Notes under the pieces: model-generated
Databases searched by the model: none
What the model was told of the DNA's origin: nothing
What the model saw: only the letters and a program-made list of their open reading frames with translations
Translations under genes and position numbers: made by a program
Part shown: positions 44,380 to 51,301 of the stretch, in pieces
Numbering within the stretch: the stretch's first letter is position 1
How the letters are laid out: each line of letters begins with the position of its first letter
Origin: Isoptericola halalbus
GTDB taxonomy: Bacteria > Actinomycetota > Actinomycetes > Actinomycetales > Cellulomonadaceae
Direction: 5' to 3'
DNA length: 51,301 nt
NCBI GenBank assembly: GCA_009663185.1
Contig: VJZX01000006.1
Location: forward strand, 1 to 51,301

Positions 44380-44914
44380 CGAGGTGGGCCGCCCGGGGCG
44401 AAGGAGCGACGCCGTCGGGAACGCCGCGCTCGCCGGGCTCGGCCTGGCGGCGGTGGTCGGCGGCCTCGGGTACGGGCTCCTCGGCGAGGACGGGCGGATC
44501 GGTCCGGGCTTCGTCCCGGCGTCGGCGGGAGCGGTCATGGTCGTGTTCGCGACGCTCGAGCTGGCCCGGATCCTGCGCCCGCGCGCCGCGCGCGAGCGGA
44601 CCGGGCTCATGGCGAGCGTCCAGGACGTCGAGCAGGAGGCGGCCGACGCCGTCGACCAGTTCGGCCGCACCGACCGACAACGTGCACGCGCCATCGTCGC
44701 GATCTTCGCGACGACCGCCGTCGGCGTGGGCCTCGTCCCGTTCCTCGGGCTGATCACCGCCCTGAGTCTGGTGGTGCTGACACTCACGCTCGGAATCGAG
44801 CGCAGACCGGTGCTCCCCTCCGCGCTCACGGCCGTGGGGGCCGCCGTGCTGGCCTACGGGGTGTTCGTCCTCGTCCTGAACGTCCCTGTGCCCGTCGGGC
44901 CGCTCGGCTTCTAG
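44372..44914 (+). CDS. tctB: TctB-family small membrane subunit
   Basis: 180 residues from a TTG at 44372 (a GTG at 44384 would also fit), overlapping tctC. Four hydrophobic segments: GLGLAAVVGGLGYGLL, SAGAVMVVFATLELARIL, then after a charged linker (QDVEQEAADAVDQFGRTDRQ) ATTAVGVGLVPFLGLIT and LTAVGAAVLAYGVFVLVLNV. It is the small subunit of the tripartite tricarboxylate-type (TTT) transporter. Confidence 0.85.
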   Translation: MADEVGRPGRRSDAVGNAALAGLGLAAVVGGLGYGLLGEDGRIGPGFVPASAGAVMVVFATLELARILRPRAARERTGLMASVQDVEQEAADAVDQFGRTDRQRARAIVAIFATTAVGVGLVPFLGLITALSLVVLTLTLGIERRPVLPSALTAVGAAVLAYGVFVLVLNVPVPVGPLGF

Positions 44915-44923
44915 GAGTTCGTT

Positions 44924-46477
44924 GTGATCGACAACCTCATGCTCGGGCTCGAGACCGCTGCGACGCCTCAGAACCTGATGTGGTGCTTCGTCGGCGTCCT
45001 GCTCGGCACGGCGATCGGCATGCTGCCCGGACTGGGCTCGACGACCGGCGTCGCGATCCTGCTCCCGGCCACCCTCACGATGGAGCCGGTGACGGCGCTC
45101 ATCATGCTCGCGGGCATCTACTACGGGTGCCAGTACGGCTCGTCCATCAGCTCCATCCTGATCTCGACCCCTGGTGACTCGTCGAGCGTCGTGCTGACGC
45201 TCGACGGTTACCAGATGGCCCGCAAGGGTCGGGCGGGTGCCGCGCTCGCGATCTCGGCGCTGTCCTCCTTCGGGGCAGCGATCATCAGCCTCGCGCTCCT
45301 GATCGCGCTGGCCGCGCCCGTGTCGTCGTTCGCGCTCAGGTTCGGTCCCGCCGAGAACCTCGCGGTCATCCTGCTCGGTCTCGCGACGATCGTGTCGTTC
45401 TCCGGTGGAAACCCCGTGCGCGGCATGACGATGGCGGCCGCGGGCATCCTGGTCTCCACCGTGGGCGTGGCGACCGGTTTCTCGACCGCACGGTTCACCG
45501 GCGGCAGCGTCAACCTGCTCAGCGGGATCCCGTTCATCGAGGTCATGATCGGTCTCTTCGCCATCGGCGAGGTGCTCCACCAGATCCGCCGGGGCGGCGA
45601 GCGGCCCATCCGTACCCGGTTCCGTGACCTCGTGGTCCGGCGCTCGGACATCCGGCGCGCGATCGCTCCCACGCTGCGGGGCACGGGCGTCGGGTTCGGG
45701 CTGGGCGTGCTTCCGGGCGCCGGCGCCACGCTCGCATCGTTCATGTCGTACGGCATCGAGAAGCAGGTCTCGAAGAACCGGAGCGAGATCGGGTCGGGCG
45801 CCGTCGAGGGCGTGGCCGCGCCGGAAGCCTCGAACAACGCCGCGGCGAACGCCAGCTTCATCCCGACGCTGTCGCTCGGCATCCCCGGGGGCGGCACCAC
45901 GGCGGTGCTCCTGGGCGGCTTCGTGATCTTCGGGCTGCAGCCCGGTCCGCTGCTGTTCGAGACCCAGCCCACGCTCGTGTGGGGCCTGCTGGTCTCGTTC
46001 TTCTTCGGCAACCTCATGCTGCTCGTGCTGAACCTGCCGCTCGCACCGGTCTTCGCCCAGCTGCTCCGCCTGCCGTACAGCTACCTGTACCCGGTGATCG
46101 TCTTCACGAGCATGGTGGGGGCGTTCGCGATCGGCAACAACCTGTTCAGCCTCTGGGTCGTGCTGGCTGCCGGTGTCGTCGGCTACCTGATGAAGATGTT
46201 CGACTTCCCGGCGGCACCGTTCGTCCTCGGACTCGTGCTGGGACCCTTGTTCGAGAAGTCGCTCGTCCAGACGTCGAACCTCGGGGACGGCAACCTGCTG
46301 ATCCTGTTCCAGCAGCCGATCTCGCTCACGCTGACGGTCGCCGCGATCGTCCTGGGCGCGGGACCGAGCCTGCTGCGGACCATCACGTCCCGCCGGGCGG
46401 ACCGAGCAGCGTCCGACGTCGCGCCCGACGTCGCGTCCGACGCGGCCTCCGCTCCCGTGGAGCTCGACCGCCGATGA
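44924..46477 (+). CDS. tctA: TctA-family large transport subunit
   Basis: 517 residues from a GTG at 44924 (AGGAG upstream). About twelve membrane segments with the TctA hallmark GMLPGLGSTTGVAILLPATL in the first part, YYGCQYGSSISSILISTPGD, and a later ASNNAAANASFIPTLSLGIP, GGGTTAVLLGG. Together with TctC and TctB it forms a secondary carboxylate transporter. Its operon position behind GntR and PdxA2 suggests a C4 sugar acid (tetronate) or a related hydroxy-acid as substrate. The Ala/Asp tail after about 490 is unusual but probably inert. Confidence 0.9.
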   Translation: MIDNLMLGLETAATPQNLMWCFVGVLLGTAIGMLPGLGSTTGVAILLPATLTMEPVTALIMLAGIYYGCQYGSSISSILISTPGDSSSVVLTLDGYQMARKGRAGAALAISALSSFGAAIISLALLIALAAPVSSFALRFGPAENLAVILLGLATIVSFSGGNPVRGMTMAAAGILVSTVGVATGFSTARFTGGSVNLLSGIPFIEVMIGLFAIGEVLHQIRRGGERPIRTRFRDLVVRRSDIRRAIAPTLRGTGVGFGLGVLPGAGATLASFMSYGIEKQVSKNRSEIGSGAVEGVAAPEASNNAAANASFIPTLSLGIPGGGTTAVLLGGFVIFGLQPGPLLFETQPTLVWGLLVSFFFGNLMLLVLNLPLAPVFAQLLRLPYSYLYPVIVFTSMVGAFAIGNNLFSLWVVLAAGVVGYLMKMFDFPAAPFVLGLVLGPLFEKSLVQTSNLGDGNLLILFQQPISLTLTVAAIVLGAGPSLLRTITSRRADRAASDVAPDVASDAASAPVELDRR

Positions 46478-46486
46478 CGCACGGAC

Positions 46487-46524
46487 GACGGCGGGCGCGC
46501 ACCTGGCGTGCAGCGCCCGCCGTC
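46487..46524 (+). terminator. Hairpin between tctA and the AEC permease gene
   Basis: A perfect 12-bp stem (GACGGCGGGCGC / GCGCCCGCCGTC) with a 14-nt loop lies in the 63-bp gap. It may be a terminator or an attenuator, since the next gene is on the same strand and close. Confidence 0.65.
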
Positions 46525-46540
46525 GCCGGGAGGGCGTGAC

Positions 46541-47467
46541 GTGCTCGGCGTGATCCAGGGGTTCAGCGTGATCTGCGTCGTGATCACCACGGGCTATCTG
46601 CTGGCGCGCCGCGGCGTCCTCGGCAGCTCGGCCCAGGAGGCCCTCGCCCGGGTGACCTTCTGGGTGGCCAGCCCGGCGCTCATGCTCACGGTGCTCGCCG
46701 ACGCCGATCCGGGCGTGGTGTTCTCCGGCCGGACCGTCGCCACAGGCGTCGGGGTGCTTGCCGGCGCCGTCGTGTATCTCCCGCTGGCAACGTGGTGGTG
46801 GCGCCGCCGGGTCGGCGAGCTCGTCGTCGGCACGATGAGCGCGGTGTACGTCAACGCGGCGAACCTCGGCCTGCCGATCGCCGCGTACGTGCTGGGCGAC
46901 GCCTCTCTCGTCGCCCCGGTGCTCCTCCTCCAGCTCATCGTCATCCAGCCCGTCTCGCTGCTGCTCCTCGACGCGAGCGGCACCGCACGCGGCGCCGGTG
47001 TCATGGCCGTGGTGCGGTCGACGATCAACCCGATCACGGTCGCCTCGATCGTCGGCGTGACGCTCTCCGGCACGGGTGTGACGCTGCCGACGCTCGTTCG
47101 CGAGCCGCTCGACGTCCTGGGTGGGTTCGCGGTACCGGCGATGCTTCTCGCCTTCGGCATCTCGCTGCACGCCGGACCGCGTCCGGGTGCCGCCGCCACC
47201 CGGGGCGAGGTCGGGCTCGTGTCGGCGATCAAGCTGGTCGTCCAGCCGCTCGTCGTCTTCCTGACGGCCGAGCACGGGCTGGGACTCGAGGATGCGACGG
47301 TCTTCGCCGTGACCGTCCTGGCGGCGCTGCCCACCGCGCAGAACGTGTTCGTGCTCGCCGCCAGGTACGGCCAAGGCGTGGCCCTGTCCCGCGACGCCGT
47401 CTTCGTCACCACGGCCGGCTCGCTGCCGGTCGTGCTCATGCTCGCGGCGCTGCTGCCGCACGGCTGA
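46541..47467 (+). CDS. AEC-family (auxin efflux carrier) membrane transporter
   Basis: 308 residues from a GTG at 46541 (GGGAGGG upstream). About ten membrane segments: SVICVVITTGYLLARRGVL, then FWVASPALMLTVLADADP, VNAANLGLPIAAYVLGD and LGGFAVPAMLLAFGISLHAG, the usual asymmetrical AEC pattern. Bacterial members move malonate, malate or similar acids, or are unassigned. It follows tctA after a hairpin and may take part in the C4-acid pathway or be independent. Confidence 0.85.
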   Translation: MLGVIQGFSVICVVITTGYLLARRGVLGSSAQEALARVTFWVASPALMLTVLADADPGVVFSGRTVATGVGVLAGAVVYLPLATWWWRRRVGELVVGTMSAVYVNAANLGLPIAAYVLGDASLVAPVLLLQLIVIQPVSLLLLDASGTARGAGVMAVVRSTINPITVASIVGVTLSGTGVTLPTLVREPLDVLGGFAVPAMLLAFGISLHAGPRPGAAATRGEVGLVSAIKLVVQPLVVFLTAEHGLGLEDATVFAVTVLAALPTAQNVFVLAARYGQGVALSRDAVFVTTAGSLPVVLMLAALLPHG

Positions 47468-47536
47468 CGGGCGAACCTGTGCCGCTGGGGCAATCTCACC
47501 CTGTGAGCCGTCTCGCGTCCGCGCCACGGACGTGCC

Positions 47537-47542
47537 TACGAT
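47537..47542 (+). promoter_or_regulatory. -10 element before the SAM riboswitch
   Basis: TACGAT fits TANNNT and lies eight bases before the riboswitch start, so transcription would begin at about 47549. No convincing -35 is seen. Confidence 0.5.
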
Positions 47543-47550
47543 CGAGGCCA

Positions 47551-47653
47551 ACCATCCAGAGCGGCCGAGAGTCCTGGCTCGACGACGCCGCAGCAACCCG
47601 TTCTCCGACGGAAGCCTCCCGAGGACGAAGGTGCTCACGCCAGGTCCGATGGA
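47551..47653 (+). ncRNA. S-box SAM riboswitch (SAM-I clan) controlling metF-metE
   Basis: The conserved S-box core is present: ATCCAGAGCGGCCGAGAG (47554 on), then the CTGGCTC block, the near-consensus GACGACGCCGCAGCAACC (47581 on; GCAACC is invariant in S-boxes) and AAGGTGCTCACGCC (47628 on; the consensus is AAGGTGCTAATTCC). The P1 closing stem pairs CCATC (47552-47556) with GATGG (47648-47652). The last P1 bases overlap the metF Shine-Dalgarno GGAG (47651-47654), six bases before the ATG. SAM binding stabilises P1 in this class, so it should hide the ribosome site and turn off translation of metF when methionine/SAM is plentiful. Assignment to SAM-I versus an actinobacterial I/IV variant needs a covariance search. 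Confidence 0.88.
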
Positions 47654-47660
47654 GTGACGC

Positions 47661-48698
47661 ATGGTCGCAGAGGCAAACCCGACGCAGCTTCCCGCATACC
47701 GGCACCGGCCGACGGTCTCGTTCGAGCTGATGCCGCCGCGCCGGCCCGAGGCCGCGCCCAAGTTCTGGGAGACGGCGCGCCGGCTCGTCGCCACGCACCC
47801 GGACTTCGTCTCGGTGACGTACGGCGCGGCCGGCGGCGACCGCGCCACGGCGCGCCGCGTCGTCGCGACCCTGCTCGAGGGCACGCCGGTGCTCCCCGTG
47901 GCGCACCTGACCTGCGTCGGCGCGTCGCGCGAGGACGTCTCCGAGGTCATCGACGACTTCCTCGAAGCGGGGGTGCGCACGTTCCTCGCCCTGCGCGGGG
48001 ACCCGCCCAAGGACCAGCCCGACTGGCGTCCGCCGACGGACGGCGTGCACTCGAGCATCGAGCTCGTCCACCTGCTGCGAGAGGTCGAGGCCCGGCGCTG
48101 TGCGCAGGACCCGGGCACGGCCCTGCGCGGCGCGGCCCGCCCGCTGACCATCGCCGTCGCGACCTTCGCGAACGGCAACCCCGGCGCCGGAACCACGCGC
48201 ACCCAGGAGGTGCGCCGCCTCGTCGAGAAGCAGGAGGCCGGCGCGAGCTTCGCCATCACCCAGCTGTTCTACGAGGCAGACTCGTACACCGACTTCGTCG
48301 CCGAGGCCCGTGCGGCCGGGGTGACGATCCCGATCCTCGCCGGGCTGCTGCCCACGACCGAGCCGCACCGGCTCCGTCGCGTCGAGGAGCTCACCGGCGT
48401 CCGCGCACCCCAGCACCTGCTGGACGCGCTCGACGCCCTGCCGGACCCGGAGGCCCAGCACGCCTACGGGATCGCGTACTCCGCCGAGCTCGCCCAGCGC
48501 GTGCTCGATGCGGGGGCGCCCGGCCTGCACGTGTACACGTTCAACAAGTACCGTCCCGCTCTGGACCTGCTCGAGGGTGTCAACCTCGGCGGCACGACGT
48601 CGTCCAGCGACGTCGACCTGGCCAGAAGGCCGTGGGTACCGGGCATCCCGTCGGACGCTCCCCTCTCACCTGACAGGCACAGCCACCTGACCGCGTGA
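47661..48698 (+). CDS. metF: 5,10-methylenetetrahydrofolate reductase
   Basis: 345 residues from the ATG at 47661. MTHFR fold: [17 protein letters not shown] carries the catalytic Glu of the FEFFPPR-type motif, [12 protein letters not shown] the next block, [13 protein letters not shown] the folate/FAD-binding motif, and [17 protein letters not shown] and [15 protein letters not shown] the later conserved blocks. It makes 5-methyl-THF for MetE. Starts right behind the riboswitch; metE follows after 32 bp. Confidence 0.95.
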   Translation: MVAEANPTQLPAYRHRPTVSFELMPPRRPEAAPKFWETARRLVATHPDFVSVTYGAAGGDRATARRVVATLLEGTPVLPVAHLTCVGASREDVSEVIDDFLEAGVRTFLALRGDPPKDQPDWRPPTDGVHSSIELVHLLREVEARRCAQDPGTALRGAARPLTIAVATFANGNPGAGTTRTQEVRRLVEKQEAGASFAITQLFYEADSYTDFVAEARAAGVTIPILAGLLPTTEPHRLRRVEELTGVRAPQHLLDALDALPDPEAQHAYGIAYSAELAQRVLDAGAPGLHVYTFNKYRPALDLLEGVNLGGTTSSSDVDLARRPWVPGIPSDAPLSPDRHSHLTA

Positions 48699-48705
48699 CT
48701 CCGGG

Positions 48706-48730
48706 GAGCACCATCTGCTCAGGAGTGCTC
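48706..48730 (+). promoter_or_regulatory. Hairpin covering the metE ribosome site
   Basis: GAGCAC (48706-48711) and GTGCTC (48725-48730) pair perfectly, with the metE Shine-Dalgarno AGGAG (48721-48725) at the 3' edge of the loop. GAGCA can alternatively pair with TGCTC at 48716-48720, freeing AGGAG. Two exclusive pairings could modulate metE translation. Confidence 0.4.
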
Positions 48731-51166
48731 ATGTCCACGCAAACCACCACCACCCCGTTCGAGGGCGGAACGATCCTCGGCTATCCGAGGATCGGCCGCC
48801 GTCGTGAGCTCAAGCGCGCGCTCGAGGCCCACTGGGCCGGGCGCACCGGCGTCGACGAGCTCGAGTCCGTCGCGCGCGGCCTTCGGCTGGCCACGCTGCG
48901 GCGCCTCGTCGAGCTCGGCCTGGACCCGGCCGACGGCTCCGTCCCCGGCTCGTTCTCGTACTACGACCAGGTGCTCGACGCCGCGGTCACGCTCGGCGCG
49001 CTGCCCGCTCGCTTCGGCGAGCTCTGCGACGTCGCGTCGCTGCACGACGGCGGCACGGGCGTGCCGCTGTCGACCTACTTCGCACTCGCGCGCGGCACCG
49101 AGGGCCAGCCGCCGCTCGAGATGACCAAGTGGTTCGACACCAACTACCACTACCTCGTACCCGAGATCGGGCCCGGCACGGCGTTCCGGCTGACCGACGA
49201 CCGAGTCGTGCGCGAGCACGTCGAGGCGCGGTCCGAGGGCGTCGTCACGCGGCCCGCCGTCGTCGGGCCCGTGACGTTCCTGCTGGTCTCCAAGGCCGAC
49301 GCCGACGCGCCCGACGGGTTCCGCCCGCTCGACCGGCTCGACGACGCCGTCACCGCGTACGTGCAACTGCTGCACTCCCTCGCACAGGCCGGAGCGCCGT
49401 GGGTCCAGCTCGACGAGCCGGGCCTCGTCTCGGACGCGCTGATCGAGGCCGCGGGGGCGACGCGTGCCGAGGTCGCGCACGCCGTGACCCACGCGTACAC
49501 GCGGCTCGCGGCCGACCTCGCCCCGGGCGTGAACCGGCCGAGCATCCTCGTCGCCGCCCCGTACGGGGACCTGTCCCGGCCCGGCGACGAGGCCGACCTG
49601 CTGGCGGTGCTCGCGGCGACCGACGTCGAGGCGATCGCGCTCGACCTCGTGCGCGGCGCGGCGCCCGCAGGGCCGGTCCCGGGACTCGAGCGCAAGGCCC
49701 TCGTGGCCGGCGTCGTCGACGGGCACGGCGTGTGGCGCGCCGACCTCGCCTCGAAGCTCGAGGTCCTCGAGGGCCTCGCCGCGCGCACGGGCGCGGGCGC
49801 GGTCGTCGTCGGGACCTCGACGTCGCTGCTGCACGTGCCGCACGACGTCGAGGACGAGACGTGGGACGACCCGGCGGCTCAGCGGGCCGGGCGCTTCGGT
49901 GAGCTGCGCGCCTGGCTCGCGTTCGCCGACCAGAAGGCGCGCGAGGTGACGACGCTGGCCAAGGGCCTCGCGCTCGGCCGCGACGCCGTGGCCGGCAAGC
50001 TGTCCCAGGCCACCGACGCGCTCGCGTCGCGCGCGGTCGCGCCCGGCGTCGTCGTGCCGGCCGTCCGCGAGCGCCTCGCCGCGCTCGGCGAGGACGCGTT
50101 CACCCGCGGCGCCCACACCGAGCGGGTGGCCGCCCAGCGCGAGCGGCTGCACCTGCCGCCGCTGCCCACGACGACGATCGGCTCGTTCCCGCAGACGACC
50201 GAGATCCGCACGGCCCGGGCCGCGTGGACGAAGGGCGAGCTCGACGACGCCGCGTATGCCGCGGCGATGCGCGCCGAGGTCGAGCGGGTCGTCGCGCTGC
50301 AGGAGGAGCTGGGGCTGGACGTGCTCGTGCACGGCGAGCCCGAGCGCAACGACATGGTGCAGTACTTCGCCGAGCAGCTCGACGGGTTCGCGACGACGCA
50401 GCTCGGCTGGGTGCAGTCGTACGGGTCGCGGTGCGTGCGCCCGCCGATCCTGTGGGGTGACGTCTCGCGCCCGGCGCCGATGACGGTCGAGTGGGCCGAG
50501 TACGCGCAGTCGCTGACCGCCAAGCCCCTCAAGGGCATGCTCACGGGTCCGGTGACCATCCTCGCCTGGTCGTTCGTGCGCGACGACCAGCCGCTCGGCG
50601 ACACGGCGAACCAGGTCGCGCTCGCGCTCCGCGACGAGGTGGGCGACCTCGAGGGCGCGGGCATCGCCGTCGTGCAGGTGGACGAGCCCGCGCTGCGCGA
50701 GCTGCTCCCCCTGCGCCGGGCGGACCAGGACGCGTACCTGCGCTGGTCGGTCGGCTCGTTCCGCCTCGCGACCGCCGGAGCCCGGCCCGAGACGCAGGTG
50801 CACACCCACCTGTGCTACTCGGAGTTCGGCGAGGTGATCGGCGCGATCGACGGGCTCGACGCCGACGTGACCTCGCTCGAGGCGGCGCGCTCGCGCATGG
50901 AGATCGTGCCCGAGCTGCACGACGCCGGGTACGCGCGCGGGATCGGCCCGGGGGTGTACGACATCCACTCTCCGCGCGTGCCGACGGTCGAGGAGGTGAC
51001 CGAGCTGCTCGGCCTCGCGGTCACGTCGATCGACCCCGGGCTCGTCTGGGTCAACCCCGACTGCGGGCTCAAGACCCGCCGCTACGAGGAGGTCACCCCC
51101 GCGCTGGCCAACCTCGTCGAGGCGGCCCGCACGGTCCGCACGACGCTCCTCGCCCCCGCGAGGTAG
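48731..51166 (+). CDS. metE: Cobalamin-independent methionine synthase
   Basis: 811 residues from the ATG at 48731 (AGGAG upstream); slightly longer than the usual 750-780. N-terminal barrel: [21 protein letters not shown]-terminal catalytic barrel: [70 protein letters not shown]. Zinc ligands: the His and Cys in THLCYSEF and the Cys in [18 protein letters not shown]. It transfers methyl from 5-methyl-THF-polyglutamate to homocysteine. Downstream of metF in one transcript under the SAM riboswitch. Confidence 0.95.
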   Translation: MSTQTTTTPFEGGTILGYPRIGRRRELKRALEAHWAGRTGVDELESVARGLRLATLRRLVELGLDPADGSVPGSFSYYDQVLDAAVTLGALPARFGELCDVASLHDGGTGVPLSTYFALARGTEGQPPLEMTKWFDTNYHYLVPEIGPGTAFRLTDDRVVREHVEARSEGVVTRPAVVGPVTFLLVSKADADAPDGFRPLDRLDDAVTAYVQLLHSLAQAGAPWVQLDEPGLVSDALIEAAGATRAEVAHAVTHAYTRLAADLAPGVNRPSILVAAPYGDLSRPGDEADLLAVLAATDVEAIALDLVRGAAPAGPVPGLERKALVAGVVDGHGVWRADLASKLEVLEGLAARTGAGAVVVGTSTSLLHVPHDVEDETWDDPAAQRAGRFGELRAWLAFADQKAREVTTLAKGLALGRDAVAGKLSQATDALASRAVAPGVVVPAVRERLAALGEDAFTRGAHTERVAAQRERLHLPPLPTTTIGSFPQTTEIRTARAAWTKGELDDAAYAAAMRAEVERVVALQEELGLDVLVHGEPERNDMVQYFAEQLDGFATTQLGWVQSYGSRCVRPPILWGDVSRPAPMTVEWAEYAQSLTAKPLKGMLTGPVTILAWSFVRDDQPLGDTANQVALALRDEVGDLEGAGIAVVQVDEPALRELLPLRRADQDAYLRWSVGSFRLATAGARPETQVHTHLCYSEFGEVIGAIDGLDADVTSLEAARSRMEIVPELHDAGYARGIGPGVYDIHSPRVPTVEEVTELLGLAVTSIDPGLVWVNPDCGLKTRRYEEVTPALANLVEAARTVRTTLLAPAR

Positions 51167-51190
51167 AACGACCCCCGCCGAGGTAGAACA
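51151..51190. repeat. 20-bp tandem duplication at the metE 3' end
   Basis: Two adjacent 20-bp units share CGAGGTAGAAC (first at about 51159, second at about 51179), each preceded by CCCCCG; the first includes the metE stop codon TAG. One substitution and a shifted base distinguish them. Confidence 0.7.
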
Positions 51191-51197
51191 CGCCCTC

Positions 51198-51263
51198 CCC
51201 TTCGAGGTCGTCATCTCTTCCGTCAAACGCCCGGATCGCGGAAGAGATGGCGACCTCGAAGGG
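51198..51263. terminator. Long terminator after metE
   Basis: Arms of about 25 bases (outer arm CCCTTCGAGGTCG) pair with one mismatch and a roughly 15-nt loop. It contains GCCATCTCT, as does the 27938 terminator. Nothing further is seen to the window end. Confidence 0.82.
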
Positions 51264-51301
51264 TTGTCCACGCGCGCCCGCGGTGTTCGCCCTGAGCGAA
51301 C

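Noticed and set aside
44354-48259. 1301-codon minus-strand frame opposite tctB, tctA, the AEC gene and metF
   Set aside because: Antisense shadow: Arg/Asp/His-rich, no motif, and it would cross the riboswitch and several strong genes.

Overview
The window is high-GC DNA with strong G/C third-position bias, GTG/TTG starts, leaderless-looking promoters and a wealth of CUT1 sugar transporters and glycoside hydrolases. This points to a Gram-positive actinobacterium of the Micrococcales (Cellulomonas/Promicromonosporaceae-like; inference from gene content and style, not from a marker gene). Genes are packed tightly. No gap between genes exceeds about 270 bp, and I see no rRNA, tRNA, CRISPR array, IS element or prophage.

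Layout. 1-3785: the start of a Tad/Flp pilus locus (flp, tadE, TadG-like, cpaB and a cut-off cpaE on the minus strand, and a divergent prepilin peptidase); two 30-bp direct repeats lie between the two transcription units. 3830-7297: macrodomain protein, APC permease, stand-alone ketoacyl synthase. 7426-19936 (minus): a glycan-use locus of LacI regulator, CUT1 transporter, cytoplasmic GH127 and GH31, and a secreted 1305-residue multimodular glycosidase; LacI-type palindromes lie upstream of lacI and, degenerate, upstream of the secreted enzyme. 20110-21017: a frameshifted phosphotransferase. 21102-26180: 3-methyladenine glycosylase, a second CUT1 (glucose/mannose-like) transporter and an App1-domain protein. 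26318-30307: a SLC13/DASS carboxylate transporter with a DcuSR/CitAB-type two-component system. 30371-37354: DUF4287 protein, membrane protein, NarL-type two-component system, secreted unknown, PlsC and an NYN plus OST-HTH (LOTUS) protein.

37382-47467 is the most interesting region. A minus-strand operon encodes a TIM-barrel sugar isomerase, a DhaK-DhaL fusion kinase, an RpiB-type isomerase (EryI-like) and a TpiA paralogue (EryH-like). It is divergent from a GntR/FCD regulator followed by a PdxA2-type dehydrogenase, a TctCBA tripartite tricarboxylate-type transporter and an AEC permease. Two copies of a GntR-like operator overlap the promoters of both halves. I read this as a four-carbon sugar/sugar-acid (tetrulose/tetronate) catabolic regulon that combines the erythritol-type isomerase branch with a PdxA2 oxidative branch, but without the DUF1537 kinase normally paired with PdxA2.

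47537-51263: a methionine operon (metF-metE) behind an S-box SAM riboswitch whose closing P1 helix includes the metF Shine-Dalgarno, ending at a long bidirectional-type terminator.
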